From NCBI RefSeq assembly GCF_937863155.1, contig NZ_CALMFB010000025.1, positions 62,001 through 126,000 on the forward strand: a stretch of 64,000 bases of DNA, given 5' to 3'. Below, one piece after another: positions 51,674 to 61,486 of the stretch (the first letter of the stretch is position 1; each line of letters starts with the position of its first letter). A model generated the notes under the pieces. It did not search any database, had not been told where the DNA came from, and saw only the letters and a program-made list of their open reading frames with translations. The DNA is from an uncultured Brevundimonas sp. (GTDB lineage Bacteria > Pseudomonadota > Alphaproteobacteria > Caulobacterales > Caulobacteraceae). Position numbers and translations under genes: made by a program.

Positions 51674-51892
51674 TCAGCCCCAGGGGCCGCGACGATCCCG
51701 GGGGGCGGCCTGATCGGCCTCACGCGCCAGTTCGGCGTCGCGGCGGGCCTTGCGGTCGGCCTCCCACTGTTTGAACCAACGGGCGTAGCCGCGCTCGCCC
51801 CGCAGGACGAAGAGCCACAGCACCAGCAGGCTCAGCAGGCTGACCAGGCCGAAGATCTGCTGGGCGTCGAAGGTCTGGCCGAACAGGGTCAT
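51674..51892 (-). CDS. Small membrane protein, 72 residues
   Basis: One hydrophobic helix (QIFGLVSLLSLLVLWLFVLR) followed by a charged, lysine/arginine-rich cytoplasmic tail (WFKQWEADRKARRDAELARE). It looks like a single-pass inner-membrane protein. Its ATG overlaps the stop of the next small membrane gene upstream (ATGA), so both are co-translated. It ends 10 bp from the convergent phosphatase stop. I do not recognise the family. Confidence 0.65.
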   Translation of the reverse strand: MTLFGQTFDAQQIFGLVSLLSLLVLWLFVLRGERGYARWFKQWEADRKARRDAELAREADQAAPRDRRGPWG

Positions 51893-52128
51893 GGGCGCGG
51901 CTCCTGACCGTGGGAATCCGGGCGCGACGGGGCGCCGGCGAAGGGGTCCGGCGCGACGGCATTGTCGATGTCAGCCGGCGCGGCGTCGACGGGGGTGATC
52001 GGGTCGTTCCAGGCCGTGTCCTGCTCCAGCCGCTGTTGATAGGGGCGGGCGGGCCTGCGGCGCGTGGCCCAGACCACAATGCCCACCGCCAGCGCCAGAA
52101 GGGCCAGGACGATCAGAAAGCTGGTCAT
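51889..52128 (-). CDS. Small single-pass membrane protein, 79 residues
   Basis: An N-terminal helix (SFLIVLALLALAVGIVVWAT) then an Arg/Pro-rich segment and an acidic, disordered-looking tail. It lies 60 bp downstream of the DUF4170 gene and overlaps the following small gene by four bases. Function unknown. The paired arrangement suggests the two membrane proteins work together. Confidence 0.65.
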   Translation of the reverse strand: MTSFLIVLALLALAVGIVVWATRRRPARPYQQRLEQDTAWNDPITPVDAAPADIDNAVAPDPFAGAPSRPDSHGQEPRP

Positions 52129-52188
52129 GGTCGATCTCCGTCTTCAAGCCTGGCGCTTCAGCGCGCAGGCGGTGGCCGGGGTTCCGCC

Positions 52189-52431
52189 TCAGTCGTCGGC
52201 GCGCGGGTCGATCAGCTTGTGCGCATGCAGGATGAAATAGCGCATGTGGGCGTTGTCCACCGTGGCCTGGGCGCGGGCCTTCCAGGCCTTCTTGGCCTCG
52301 TCATAGCTGCCGAAGGCGCCGACGAATTCGACCTGGGACAGGTCGCGGAACACCGGGGCGTCCAGGTGACGCAACTCGCCGCCGATGACGAGGTGCAGCA
52401 GTTGCGGGGTGTCGGCTTGGGTCGAAGGCAT
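52189..52431 (-). CDS. DUF4170 protein
   Basis: An 80-residue soluble protein: LLHLVIGGELRHLDAPVFRD, then VEFVGAFGSYDEAKKAWKAR, with HMRYFILHAHKLIDP near the end. This matches the DUF4170 family, which is restricted largely to alphaproteobacteria and commonly located beside cysQ and waaA. Its function is unknown. AGGAGC lies six bases before the ATG; it is 33 bp downstream of the cysQ-type gene. Confidence 0.85.
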   Translation of the reverse strand: MPSTQADTPQLLHLVIGGELRHLDAPVFRDLSQVEFVGAFGSYDEAKKAWKARAQATVDNAHMRYFILHAHKLIDPRADD

Positions 52432-52464
52432 GACGGCTCCTGGGGAGGAAGGATAACGGGCAGG

Positions 52465-53271
52465 TTATGGCGCCAGCGGGATAGTCGCACATCGCGCCAC
52501 GATCAACGGGTGCAAAGCCGGCGCGGCGCAGACCAGGCTGGCCTGGCGCGGATCGGGGCGGTTGAAACGCCAGGCCTCGCCATGGTGATCGGTCACCCGT
52601 GCGCCCGCTTCGGCGGCGATCAGGGCCCCAGCGGCCACGTCCCAGTCCCATTTTGGCGTCAGCGCCACGGCGGCGTCGAACGCCCCGGCGGCGACCAGCG
52701 CCATGCGATAGGCGATGGCGTTTCGCTTTTCGAACCGCATCGGAGGCCACGGCTCGGGCCACAGGGGGCCTTCCATCAGCCGCGCGTCGGCCAGCATGGC
52801 CGCGTCATCCAGCGTCTCGACGTCCGAGGCGTGCAGGGTCCGGCCGTTCATTCGCGCGCCATCGCCCAGCACGGCCTCATAGGTCTCGTTCAACGCCGGG
52901 GCGTGGATGACGGCGGCGACGGGGCGGCCATCCTCGATCACGGCGATGGGCACACACCACCAGGGCCGGTTCTTCATATAGGCCACGGTGCCGTCGATCG
53001 GATCGACCACGAAGATGCGGCGCCGATCCAGCCGCTCGGGCGAATCCGCCGTCTCTTCCGACAGCCAGCCATAGTCGGGCCGGACGGACAGCAGGGTGTC
53101 GCGCAACAGGCGGTCCACGGCCATGTCGGCGCTGGTGACCGGCGACCCGCCCGATTTGGACCAGACCTTCAGCCCCGCCTCGCGTTCGCTTAAGGCCAGG
53201 TCGCCCGCCGCCTGGGCCGCCTGACGGATCAGGGCCAGATCCTCGCGCCAATCGGGGTCTGCGCCGGTCAT
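52465..53271 (-). CDS. Inositol-phosphatase-fold enzyme, CysQ-like
   Basis: A 268-residue magnesium-dependent phosphatase. Motifs: WLSEETADSPERLD, VVDPIDGTVAYMKNRPWW (metal-binding DPIDGT) and KWDWDVAAGALIAAEAGARV (second signature). Members include 3'(2'),5'-bisphosphate nucleotidase CysQ and inositol monophosphatases; alphaproteobacterial CysQ genes occur in this exact neighbourhood, so I lean to CysQ. It is cytoplasmic. Its ATG overlaps the pmbA stop (ATGA). Confidence 0.85.
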   Translation of the reverse strand: MTGADPDWREDLALIRQAAQAAGDLALSEREAGLKVWSKSGGSPVTSADMAVDRLLRDTLLSVRPDYGWLSEETADSPERLDRRRIFVVDPIDGTVAYMKNRPWWCVPIAVIEDGRPVAAVIHAPALNETYEAVLGDGARMNGRTLHASDVETLDDAAMLADARLMEGPLWPEPWPPMRFEKRNAIAYRMALVAAGAFDAAVALTPKWDWDVAAGALIAAEAGARVTDHHGEAWRFNRPDPRQASLVCAAPALHPLIVARCATIPLAP

Positions 53272-54629
53272 TTGCCCGCGATCGCCACCGCGTCGAACAG
53301 CAGCGACGGACTGTTGAAGGCGCCGCGGAACTGCAGGTCCGATCCGCGTTGCAGGCGCGCGTAAAGGTCGGTCAGCTTGCCCGCCACGGTGACCTCGCTG
53401 ACCGGATAGGCGATGGCGCCGTTCTCGAACCAGAAGCCCGACACCCCCGCCGACCAGTCGCCGGTGTTGGGGTTCAGCGACGGCCCGAACATGGATGCGA
53501 CCAGCAGGCCCGTCCCCGCCTGGGCGATCAGGCCGTCCAGGTCCGCATCGCCGGGCGCCAGGTGCAGATTGTGCGTCGAAACCCCGGGCGGCCCCGCCAG
53601 CCCGCGCGAGGCGTGGCCGGTCGATTCCAGGCCCAACTGCGCCGCCGCCGAACTGTTCAGCAGCCAGGTGGTCAGGACGCCGTCCTGAACCAGCGCCCGG
53701 CGTGTGACCGCCACGCCCTCGTCATCGAAGGGGGTCGAGCCCAGGCCGCGCGGGCGGAACGGATCATCGATCAGATCGATGCCTTGGGGCAGCAGCCGCT
53801 GGTCCAGACTGTCCTTCAGGAAGGACACGCCGCGCGCCACCGCCGGCCCGGCGATGGCCTGGATCAGGGGCGACAGCACCTGGGTCGCGATGCGGTTTTC
53901 GAAGATCACCGGCGCGGTGGTCGAGGCGATCTTGCGCGGGCCGGTGCGGGCCACCGCGCGCTTGCCCGCCTCGGCGCCAATGCTTTCGGCGTCGGGCAGA
54001 TCCGACAGATGGCGGGTCGTGCGGCTTTCGCCGCCGCGTTCCATGGCGCCGTCCTTTTCGGCGATGACGCCGACGCCCAGGGAATGACCGCTGCCGCGAT
54101 AGGCGCCTTCGAATCCATGGCTGGTGACCAGGCGCCATTCGCTTTCGGACCAGCCGGCGTGGCCGCCCTCGGATTTTGAAACGCCCGGCACGGCCAGAGC
54201 CGCAGCCTCGGCCTGGGCCGCCGCCTGTTCCAGCGCCTGGGCCGTGCGGGGCGTGGCGTCGTACAGGTCCAGGTCGGCCAGGGGGCCTTGCGCCAGCCGG
54301 TCCTGGGGCGCCAGGCCGGCATAGGGGTCTTCGGGCGCCAGCCGGGCCATGGCCACGGCCCGTTCGACCAGGCGTCCCTGCGTCTGGGGCGACAGGTCAG
54401 AGGCCGACACGGTCGCCTGGCGCCGCCCGATGAAGACCCGCAGGCCCAGGTCGCGGCTTTCCTCGCGCTCGACATCCTCCAGGGCGCCGTTGCGCACCCC
54501 GACGGACAGGGCGCTGCGATGGGCGCTGACGGCCTCGGCCGCGTCGGCCCCGCCCTTCATGGCGGCGGCGACCAGATCATGCAGGATTTCGGCTGAGCTA
54601 TCGGGGGAGCTTTGGGGGGAGGCGGCCAT
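53268..54629 (-). CDS. pmbA: TldD/PmbA-family metalloprotease
   Basis: A 453-residue protein of the TldD/PmbA family. Typical parts: AVSAHRSALSVGVRNGALED, GLRVFIGRRQATVSASDLS, RRALVQDGVLTTWLLNSSAA, and the C-terminal GDWSAGVSGFWFENGAIAYPVSEVTVAG (split here by description: GVSGFWFENG and AYPVSEVTV are the conserved pieces). The HExxxH zinc motif belongs to the TldD partner and is absent here, as expected of PmbA. With TldD, encoded elsewhere, it degrades unfolded or modified peptides. It begins the pmbA-cysQ-DUF4170 operon. Confidence 0.9.
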   Translation of the reverse strand: MAASPQSSPDSSAEILHDLVAAAMKGGADAAEAVSAHRSALSVGVRNGALEDVEREESRDLGLRVFIGRRQATVSASDLSPQTQGRLVERAVAMARLAPEDPYAGLAPQDRLAQGPLADLDLYDATPRTAQALEQAAAQAEAAALAVPGVSKSEGGHAGWSESEWRLVTSHGFEGAYRGSGHSLGVGVIAEKDGAMERGGESRTTRHLSDLPDAESIGAEAGKRAVARTGPRKIASTTAPVIFENRIATQVLSPLIQAIAGPAVARGVSFLKDSLDQRLLPQGIDLIDDPFRPRGLGSTPFDDEGVAVTRRALVQDGVLTTWLLNSSAAAQLGLESTGHASRGLAGPPGVSTHNLHLAPGDADLDGLIAQAGTGLLVASMFGPSLNPNTGDWSAGVSGFWFENGAIAYPVSEVTVAGKLTDLYARLQRGSDLQFRGAFNSPSLLFDAVAIAGK

Positions 54630-54668
54630 GCCCCGATATGGCGGACCGTCCGCCCCGCCGCAACGGCC

Positions 54669-55064
54669 TTACAGGAAGGCCAGCACGATCAGGCCGCCCG
54701 CCGAGACGATCAGCGCCAGATAGGTCAGAACCATCCCCAGCACCCGGCCCAGCGACGGGCCGCGCTGGAACAGCAGGCCCAGGGCGTGCACCACCCGGCC
54801 GACGAACAGGGTGGCGCCGATGGCGTGAACGGCGATCTCGGGCGCGCCCAGCAGGGCCAGCAGGATCAGGGCGGCGATGCCGACGGGGGCATATTCGCTG
54901 GCGTTGCCGAAGGCGCGGCTGGCGGCGGCCAGATCGTCATGCCCGCCGTCGCCGAACGACACCAGCCGCCGCCGCCGTCGCGACACCACCATGGTCGACA
55001 GCACCACCATCAGAAGGATCAGCAGCCCGGCCCACAGGCCCGCCGCATGCAAGGCGTCGGTCAT
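54669..55064 (-). CDS. MAPEG-family membrane protein
   Basis: A 131-residue protein with four hydrophobic helices (LWAGLLILLMVVLSTMVVSR; VGIAALILLALLG; VHAIGATLFVGRVVHALGLL; LGMVLTYLALIVSAGGLIVL). FGNASEYAPVGI and FVGRVVHALG match the bacterial MAPEG pattern (R/N-x-x-E-Y-x-P). Relatives are glutathione-dependent enzymes in eukaryotes; the bacterial role is unclear. Start and the stop of the M14 peptidase gene share one base (TGATG), implying coupling. Confidence 0.85.
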   Translation of the reverse strand: MTDALHAAGLWAGLLILLMVVLSTMVVSRRRRRLVSFGDGGHDDLAAASRAFGNASEYAPVGIAALILLALLGAPEIAVHAIGATLFVGRVVHALGLLFQRGPSLGRVLGMVLTYLALIVSAGGLIVLAFL

Positions 55065-56890
55065 CAGCGCACCTCCCGCGCGATCGGATACAGACGGAAG
55101 CGGTCGTCATAGAAGGGCGTCCGCTCATAGAACCATGCCAGGCGCGCATCGCCATCGGCGGCGAAGGCGGCGTCGGCGGCCAGTTTCGCCTCGAACGCGG
55201 CCTTCAGCGCCGGATCGGCCGCCAGCATCCGCTCGGCCAGGGGCGCGATGGCGTAGGCCTCGATATACTCCACCCGGCCCAGAACCTCGGGGAACAGGCC
55301 CCAGGCGAACAGGCTTTCGGCCGATTGCGGCTCCAGCAACAGCACCGCGATGTCGCCCAGATCCTGATCGGTCGGCACGCGCACCGAGCCGGGCGGGAAG
55401 GTCCAGTCGCGGTCTTCGGGCGTCACCTGGGTGACGCGGATCGGCACATGGCCTTCGCTGGCGCGGGGCGACACCTGGGGATCGACCAGCCGCAGCATCT
55501 GCACCGTGACGGTGCGCGGCTGGTCCAGCACCTCCATCTCGATCCCATGGGCGCGCAGGCGCTCGATCACGTCGGGGCGGTGGGCGGGCACCCAATAAGC
55601 CTCGGGCCGCGCCAGGGTCAGCGTCGGGCGCGAGCCGTAGAAGGGCAGGCTCCAGACCTCGGGGTCCGCCTGGCCCAGCCAGCGGATCTCCTCGCGGCCC
55701 GAGGCCGGGCTGAAATAGGTCTCGTAGCGGATGCCCTTGAAGGCGCGGGTATAGGCGGGCGTCGGGTCCGCTTCGAAATTGGTCGGGATCTCGGCCGGGC
55801 GCAGGGCGCGGTCGGCGTCGACAGCCGCGCGCAGGTCGCCGCCCCGATCCGCCAGCAGACGCATCGCCGCTTCCAGGAAGACATAGGTTCCCAGCACCCG
55901 CTGTTCGTGCGGCTTCAGACTGTGGTTTTCGATCAGGATCGTCGGCACATGGGCGGCCGAGCCCCAGCCGTTCGAGAACCGTTCCCCCAGGCCGCCGTCC
56001 GACAGCCCCTTCTTCGGATCGGCGTCATCGACGCCGAACACCAGTTCGCCGGGGATATGGCCTTGCGCCTCCAGCGCCGCATAGACGCCGGGCTTGAAGG
56101 CGTCGTCCAGCCAGCGGGCGGTGGCGGGGCTGCGGCTCCAGACGCCGTTCTCGCCATTGTAGCCGAAGGTGACGTCATACTGATAATCCATGCCGTCGGT
56201 GACGTGGATGTCCACATACAGGTCGGGCCGGTATTTCAGGATCAGGCCACGCACGGCGCGCATCTCGGCCTGGTCCATCTTCATATAGTCGCGGTTCAGG
56301 TTCTGGTTGGTGGCGGTGTTGCGCCAGCCCTGGGTGCGCGGCCCGCGCTGGTTCGGGCGCGAATAGGGGCCGGACCGCTCATGCCCGTCCACCGACAGGA
56401 TGGGGATCAGGATCAGGTTGACCCGGTCCAGCAACTCGGACTTTCCATAGAAGGCGATGTCGCGCAGCAGCATCATGCCCGCGTCCTTGCCGTCGATCTC
56501 GCCAGGATGGATGCCCGCCTGGGCCAGCAGAATCGGCTTGGCCGGATCGAAGGCCGCGCCGTCCTTGGATGCGATGACGGCATAGATGGGCCGGCCCTCG
56601 GGCGAGACGCCGAACTGTTCTATGCGGATCAGGTCCGACGCCGCGTCCAGCCGGTCGAACCAGGCGCGGGTGTCGGCATAGTCGGGCGAGAAGTCATGCT
56701 CGGGGTCACGCTCGAAATCCGTGGCCCAGCGGTCGCCCGCATCTCGCAGCAGGACGCGGCTGGCGCCGTCCCATTCCGGCGGCGGCGGCAGGAAGGGCTG
56801 GTCCCAGGCGGGGGTGTTGGGGACGGACTGGCTCATGGCGGCGCTCGGTACAATCAGCAACAGGGCGGCCAGGGCGGCGAGACGCTTCAT
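55064..56890 (-). CDS. Exported M14-family zinc carboxypeptidase
   Basis: A 608-residue peptidase. Signal peptide (RLAALAALLLIVPSAAMSQ), then IYAVIASKDG, the zinc motif AGIHPGEIDGKD, LNRDYMKMDQAEMRAVRGLI and VDIHVTDGMDYQYD (second zinc His), and ILIENHSLKPHEQRVLG with the catalytic Glu candidate. It is longer than a single carboxypeptidase domain (about 300), with a C-terminal beta-rich part of about 230 residues. Likely periplasmic or secreted, trimming peptides. ATG 56890 chosen because the signal peptide begins there. Confidence 0.9.
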   Translation of the reverse strand: MKRLAALAALLLIVPSAAMSQSVPNTPAWDQPFLPPPPEWDGASRVLLRDAGDRWATDFERDPEHDFSPDYADTRAWFDRLDAASDLIRIEQFGVSPEGRPIYAVIASKDGAAFDPAKPILLAQAGIHPGEIDGKDAGMMLLRDIAFYGKSELLDRVNLILIPILSVDGHERSGPYSRPNQRGPRTQGWRNTATNQNLNRDYMKMDQAEMRAVRGLILKYRPDLYVDIHVTDGMDYQYDVTFGYNGENGVWSRSPATARWLDDAFKPGVYAALEAQGHIPGELVFGVDDADPKKGLSDGGLGERFSNGWGSAAHVPTILIENHSLKPHEQRVLGTYVFLEAAMRLLADRGGDLRAAVDADRALRPAEIPTNFEADPTPAYTRAFKGIRYETYFSPASGREEIRWLGQADPEVWSLPFYGSRPTLTLARPEAYWVPAHRPDVIERLRAHGIEMEVLDQPRTVTVQMLRLVDPQVSPRASEGHVPIRVTQVTPEDRDWTFPPGSVRVPTDQDLGDIAVLLLEPQSAESLFAWGLFPEVLGRVEYIEAYAIAPLAERMLAADPALKAAFEAKLAADAAFAADGDARLAWFYERTPFYDDRFRLYPIAREVR

Positions 56891-56943
56891 GACGATCGGG
56901 CCTCGGACTGGCGACGAAAACGCGACCTTAGCCCGCTTCGCCG

Positions 56944-58473
56944 TCATTTCCAGATCGGCGCGGCGTCTCCGGGCAGGCCCAGGCGATCCCAGATGTCGGT
57001 CACCCGCTGGATCACCGCCTCGTCCATGCGGATTTCCCCGCCCCATTCGCGCTTGGTCTCGGGCGGCCATTTGTCGGTGGCGTCCAGGCCGATCTTGGAG
57101 CCCAGGCCGCTCTCGGGCGATGCGAAGTCCAGATAGTCGATCGGCGTGTTCTCGATCAGGGTGATGTCGCGCGCCGGGTCCATCTTGGTCGAGACGGCCC
57201 ACATGACGTCTTTCCAGTCGCGGGCGTCGATGTCGTCGTCCACGACGATGACCCATTTCGTGTACATGAACTGGCGAAGGTAACTCCAGACGCCCAGCAT
57301 CACCCGCTTGGCGTGGCCCGGATAGGCCTTCTTCATCGACACCACGGCGATGCGATAGCTGCACCCCTCGGGCGGCAGCCAGAAGTCGGTGATCTCGGGG
57401 AACTGGGCGCGCAACAGGGGGATGAACACCTCGTTCAGCGCCTCGCCCAGCACGCTGGGTTCGTCCGGCGGACGGCCGGTGAAGGTGGTCAGATATATGG
57501 GGTCGCGCCGCATGGTGATGGCCGTGACCTGGAACACCGGGAAGGTCTCGACCGAGTTGTAATAGCCGGTGTGGTCGCCATAGGGGCCTTCGTCCGCATG
57601 CTCGTCCAGCAGCACGTGGCCCTCCAGCACGATCTCGGCCTGGGCCGGGACCATCAGCGGCACGGTCTTGCAGGGGACCAGCTCGGCCTTGGCGCCGCGC
57701 AGCAGGCCCGCGAACTGATATTCCGACAAGGTGTCCGGCACCGGCGTCACGGCGGCCAGAATGGTGCCCGGATCGGCCCCCAGCACCACGGCGGCGGGCA
57801 GGGGCTCGCGCTTTCCGGCCTGTTTGTGCCGGGCGTAATGCTGGGCGCCGCCCCGGTGGGCCAGCCAGCGCATGATGGCCTTGTCCTTGCCCAGCACCTG
57901 CATCCGATAGATGCCCAGGTTGAAATCGTCCTCGGCCGCGTCCGACGGCCCCTTGGTCACCACCAGGCCCCAGGTGATCAGCGGCGCCGGCTCGCCGGGC
58001 CAGCAGCCCTGGATCGGCAAGGCCGTCAGATCGATCTGGTCGCCCTTCAGCACCACCTGCTGCACCGGGGCGGTCTTCACCGTCTTGGGCCGCATCGACA
58101 TCACGGTCTGGGCCAGGGGCAGCATCTCCATGGCGTCGCCAAGGCCGCGCGGCGGGGTGGGGTTACGTAGAAAGGCCAGCAGTTCGCCGACTTCGCGCAG
58201 TTCTCCCGGCGTGCTGCGGCGCTTCTTGTCCAGCGTCACCCCCATGGCCACCCGCTTCACCGTGCCGAACAGATTGGCCAGGCAGGGGATGGGGCTGATC
58301 GAGCCGTCGGGCATCATGGGCTTTTCGAACAGCACCGCCGGGCCGCCGTTGCGCAGCAGGCGGGTCTGGATCTCGGTCATCTCCAGATGGGTCGAAACCG
58401 GCTCGGCGACGCGCACCAGCTCGCCCTCGGCTTCCAGAATGTCGATGAAGTCGCGCAGGGACTTGTAGGCCAT
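56944..58473 (-). CDS. ubiD: UbiD-family decarboxylase (3-octaprenyl-4-hydroxybenzoate carboxy-lyase)
   Basis: A 509-residue prenyl-FMN-dependent decarboxylase. [58 protein letters not shown] and [20 protein letters not shown] are classic UbiD sequence. It decarboxylates the polyprenyl hydroxybenzoate intermediate of ubiquinone synthesis, needing UbiX for its cofactor. Length matches E. coli UbiD (497). Standalone gene; a 115-bp gap with a terminator separates it from exbD upstream. Confidence 0.93.
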   Translation of the reverse strand: MAYKSLRDFIDILEAEGELVRVAEPVSTHLEMTEIQTRLLRNGGPAVLFEKPMMPDGSISPIPCLANLFGTVKRVAMGVTLDKKRRSTPGELREVGELLAFLRNPTPPRGLGDAMEMLPLAQTVMSMRPKTVKTAPVQQVVLKGDQIDLTALPIQGCWPGEPAPLITWGLVVTKGPSDAAEDDFNLGIYRMQVLGKDKAIMRWLAHRGGAQHYARHKQAGKREPLPAAVVLGADPGTILAAVTPVPDTLSEYQFAGLLRGAKAELVPCKTVPLMVPAQAEIVLEGHVLLDEHADEGPYGDHTGYYNSVETFPVFQVTAITMRRDPIYLTTFTGRPPDEPSVLGEALNEVFIPLLRAQFPEITDFWLPPEGCSYRIAVVSMKKAYPGHAKRVMLGVWSYLRQFMYTKWVIVVDDDIDARDWKDVMWAVSTKMDPARDITLIENTPIDYLDFASPESGLGSKIGLDATDKWPPETKREWGGEIRMDEAVIQRVTDIWDRLGLPGDAAPIWK

Positions 58474-58534
58474 GCCGCTGGCTTAGGCGGCGCGGCGGCG
58501 TCTGTCACCTGTTCCCCAGTTGGCGCGACGCACG

Positions 58535-58563
58535 AAAAAGGCCGCGTCCCGAAGGGCGCGGCC
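58535..58563 (-). terminator. Rho-independent terminator after exbD
   Basis: Read on the minus strand, GGCCGCGCCC-TTCG-GGACGCGGCC then TTTTT: a 10-bp stem with one mismatch and a stable UUCG loop, 26 bp after the exbD stop. Confidence 0.85.
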
Positions 58564-58588
58564 TGATCCGGTCGAAAGGGCGATCCGC

Positions 58589-59026
58589 CTATTCGATGTC
58601 TTCGTTCAGCAGGCCGACCTTGAAGAAGCCTTTTTCCTGCATCTCGTTCATGACTTCCATGAACTGATTGTAGCGGACTTCCGGCTGGGCGCGGACGAAG
58701 ACGCGCTCTTCGCGGCAGTCGGTGGTCACTTCCTGGGCGGCGCAGACATCGGCGGCCAGGGTCGCGATGGTGGTCGGCACGGTCGCGATGAACAGTTCAC
58801 CCGTTTCCTGGATGGTGATGTACACCGGTTCCTTGGGGTTGGGGTCGGTGCTCGGAACCGCCGGGGGCAGGTCCAGGCGGATCGAGACGGTGGCCAGCGG
58901 CGCCGCCACCATGAAGATGATCAGCAGAACCAGCATCACGTCGACGAACGGCGTGACGTTGATGTCGCTGTTCTGTTCGATGGTCCTGCCGCCTTGGCCG
59001 CCCGGGCCGGAAAGTTTGGCGCCCAT
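58589..59026 (-). CDS. ExbD/TolR-family biopolymer transport protein
   Basis: A 145-residue inner-membrane protein. Short cytoplasmic start, then INVTPFVDVMLVLLIIFMVA, whose Asp within the single helix is the proton-path residue, and a periplasmic domain ending FKVGLLNEDIE. It is one of the motor proteins (ExbB-ExbD or TolQ-TolR) that energise TonB receptors such as the one in this window. No exbB or tonB is adjacent here, and the gene ends with its own terminator. Confidence 0.9.
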   Translation of the reverse strand: MGAKLSGPGGQGGRTIEQNSDINVTPFVDVMLVLLIIFMVAAPLATVSIRLDLPPAVPSTDPNPKEPVYITIQETGELFIATVPTTIATLAADVCAAQEVTTDCREERVFVRAQPEVRYNQFMEVMNEMQEKGFFKVGLLNEDIE

Positions 59027-59178
59027 GCGCTGTCGTCTCCATCTTGGGCCGGCGCGAGGCGCGCGGGCCGAGCTTGTGCTTTCGGATACGTCTCTTGGCG
59101 TCCCGCGCCGCGCTTGTAAAGCGGTCTCGGACGCCTGGCGGTTCCCCGTGCGAAAATACCCGCGTCAGGCGAAACCGG

Positions 59179-59793
59179 TCAGCCGCGGCCCGCCAGCTTC
59201 AGGAACCGGTCCATCAGGGCCGGATCGGTCTTGAACACGCCGGTGAAACGGGTCGTCAGGGTCGAGACGTGGCGGTGGTGCACCCCGCGCGTGGTCATGC
59301 ACTGGTGCGCCGCATCGATCAGAACGGCGACGCCGGCGGGCGCCAGATGCGATTCGAGGGCGGCGGCGACCTCCTGGGTCAGGGTCTCCTGGGTCTGTAG
59401 CCGGCGCGAGAAGATCTCGACCACCCGCGCGATCTTGGAGATGCCCACCACCTTGTCGGTCGGCACATAGGCGACATAGGCCCGGCCCAGGAAGGGGGCC
59501 ATGTGATGCTCGCAGTGGCTCTCCACCTCGATGTCGCGCAGCATGACCATGTCGTCATAGCCCTGGACGTCCTCGAAGGTGCGGCTCAGTTCCTTGGCCA
59601 CATCGGCGTCATAACCCTGGAACCAGTCGCCATAGGCGTCGACCACGCGGCGGGGGGTGTCGACCAGGCCCTCGCGTTCGGGATCGTCGCCGGCCCAGGC
59701 GATCAGGGTGCGCACCGCCTCCATCGCCGCCTCGCGCGACGGACGCTGTTTGGGGGCGCCGACCAGAACGGGCTTGGCGGAGGGTGCGCTCAT
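59179..59793 (-). CDS. folE: GTP cyclohydrolase I
   Basis: A 204-residue enzyme opening the pterin/folate pathway, converting GTP to dihydroneopterin triphosphate. DTPRRVVDAYGDWFQGY, the zinc-site IEVESHCEHHMAPFLGRAYV, VVGISKIARVVEIFSRRLQ, QETLTQEVAAAL and HQCMTTRGVHH (Cys zinc ligand) are all present. The start ATG 59793 matches the normal length. Divergent from cysS over 102 bp. Confidence 0.95.
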   Translation of the reverse strand: MSAPSAKPVLVGAPKQRPSREAAMEAVRTLIAWAGDDPEREGLVDTPRRVVDAYGDWFQGYDADVAKELSRTFEDVQGYDDMVMLRDIEVESHCEHHMAPFLGRAYVAYVPTDKVVGISKIARVVEIFSRRLQTQETLTQEVAAALESHLAPAGVAVLIDAAHQCMTTRGVHHRHVSTLTTRFTGVFKTDPALMDRFLKLAGRG

Positions 59794-59895
59794 TTCGGTG
59801 TCTGTCTTTCTGCGCGCGGGGTTTATCCGCGCCTTCGCCCGGCTATATGGACCTTCCCTTGCGTCCTGCAAGAAAACTTGGGCGACCCTGAGACG

Positions 59896-61305
59896 ATGCC
59901 GCTGCATATCCACGACACCCTGCGCCGTGAAAAGCGCCTGTTCGAACCGCGCGATCCGAGCCGGGTGACCCTCTATGTCTGCGGCCCCACCGTCTATGAT
60001 TACGCCCACATCGGCAATGCGCGGCCGCCGGTGGTGTTCGACGTTCTGGTGCGGCTGCTGCGCCGGACCTATGGGGCGGACAAGGTGATCTACGCCCGCA
60101 ACGTCACTGACGTGGACGACAAGATCAACGCCAAGGCGGCCAAGGAAGGCGCGCCCATCGGCACGATCACGGCGCGGTACGAGGCGGCGTACCTCGATGA
60201 CATGGCCCGGCTGAACGTCAGCCCGCCGGACATCGCCCCGCACGTCACCGACCATATGGACGCCATCGTCGCCCAGATCGGCGCCATCGTCGACGCCGGC
60301 TGCGCCTATGCGGCGCAAGGCCATGTGCTGTTCGACGTCGCCGCCTATCCGGCCTATGGCGCGCTGTCGGGGCGCAATCTGGACGACATGATCGCCGGGG
60401 CGCGGGTCGAGGTGGCCCCCTACAAGAGGAACCCGCACGACTTCGTGCTGTGGAAACCGTCCAAGCCGGGCGAGCCGTCCTGGCCGTCGCCGTGGGGCGA
60501 CGGGCGGCCCGGCTGGCACATCGAATGCTCGGCCATGATCGAGGAAAACCTGGGCCTGCCAATCGACATCCACGGCGGCGGCATCGATCTGGTTTTTCCG
60601 CACCATGAGAATGAGATCGCCCAGGGCGTCTGCGCCCACGGTCACGCCCACGGCGCCGCCGCGCACGACGAATACGCCCGCTACTGGATGCACAACGGCT
60701 TCCTGACCGTCGATGCGGAAAAGATGTCCAAGTCGATCGGCAATGTCCTGCTGCTGCACGATCTGGTGCAGTCGATGCCGGGCGAGGTGGTGCGCTGGGC
60801 CCTGTTGAGCGCCCATTACCGCCAGCCGCTGGACTGGAACCAGGCGCTGCTGGACCAGTCGAAGAAGAACCTGGACCGGCTGTATGGCGCCCTGCACCGC
60901 GCGGCGGCGGTCCCGGCCGCGACCGATGAGGCGCCGGCCGACTTCCTGAAGTCGATCGAGGACGACCTGAACACCCCCGGCGCCATGGCGACCCTGTTCG
61001 CCCTGTCCAGCGAGATCGAGCGGGCCATGACGGCGGGCGACACGGCCGCCGCCGGCCTGGCCAAGGGACGGCTGATCGCCTGCGCCGACATTCTGGGCGT
61101 GCTGCAATCCGATCCGGCCGCCTGGCTGGAAGGCGAGGTGGACGACGCCCTGCGCGCCGAGGTCGAAGCCCTGCTGGACCAGCGCATGGCCGCCCGCGCC
61201 GCCAAGGACTGGCCCGCCGCCGACCGCATCCGCGACCGGCTGACCGAACTGAATGTCGTGGTGATGGACGGGCCCCGGGGCGCGACCTGGCGGCTGAAAA
61301 ACTGA
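59896..61305 (+). CDS. cysS: Cysteinyl-tRNA synthetase
   Basis: A 469-residue class I synthetase. [19 protein letters not shown] holds the zinc Cys and HIGH-type motif (AHIGNAR), [19 protein letters not shown] and [13 protein letters not shown] (zinc ligands), and the KMSKS loop [12 protein letters not shown]. It charges tRNA-Cys with cysteine in the cytoplasm. The start ATG 59896 gives [13 protein letters not shown]; the longer open frame upstream overlaps folE and is not used. A tRNA-Gly gene lies just downstream on the other strand. Confidence 0.96.
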   Translation: MPLHIHDTLRREKRLFEPRDPSRVTLYVCGPTVYDYAHIGNARPPVVFDVLVRLLRRTYGADKVIYARNVTDVDDKINAKAAKEGAPIGTITARYEAAYLDDMARLNVSPPDIAPHVTDHMDAIVAQIGAIVDAGCAYAAQGHVLFDVAAYPAYGALSGRNLDDMIAGARVEVAPYKRNPHDFVLWKPSKPGEPSWPSPWGDGRPGWHIECSAMIEENLGLPIDIHGGGIDLVFPHHENEIAQGVCAHGHAHGAAAHDEYARYWMHNGFLTVDAEKMSKSIGNVLLLHDLVQSMPGEVVRWALLSAHYRQPLDWNQALLDQSKKNLDRLYGALHRAAAVPAATDEAPADFLKSIEDDLNTPGAMATLFALSSEIERAMTAGDTAAAGLAKGRLIACADILGVLQSDPAAWLEGEVDDALRAEVEALLDQRMAARAAKDWPAADRIRDRLTELNVVVMDGPRGATWRLKN

Positions 61306-61310
61306 CGGCT

Positions 61311-61385
<75 letters not shown>

Positions 61386-61430
61386 GCCGGGCCGTGTCGG
61401 CAGGGCGCGGACCATAGACGGGCAGGCGCA

Positions 61431-61463
61431 AAAGAAAAGGCCCGGCGCGACGGCCGGGCCTTT
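61431..61463. terminator. Intrinsic terminator between GumN-like gene and tRNA-Gly
   Basis: GGCCCGGC (61439-61446) pairs with GCCGGGCC (61453-61460). On the minus strand it is followed by TTTTCTTTT, so it ends transcription of the TraB/GumN-like gene, 24 bp after its stop. Confidence 0.8.
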
Positions 61464-61486
61464 GACGTCGCGGAAAACGCGGGCGT

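Noticed and set aside
53268-54629. Active HExxxH metalloprotease in this subunit
   Set aside because: No HExxxH is visible; the sequence fits PmbA, whose partner TldD has the metal site.
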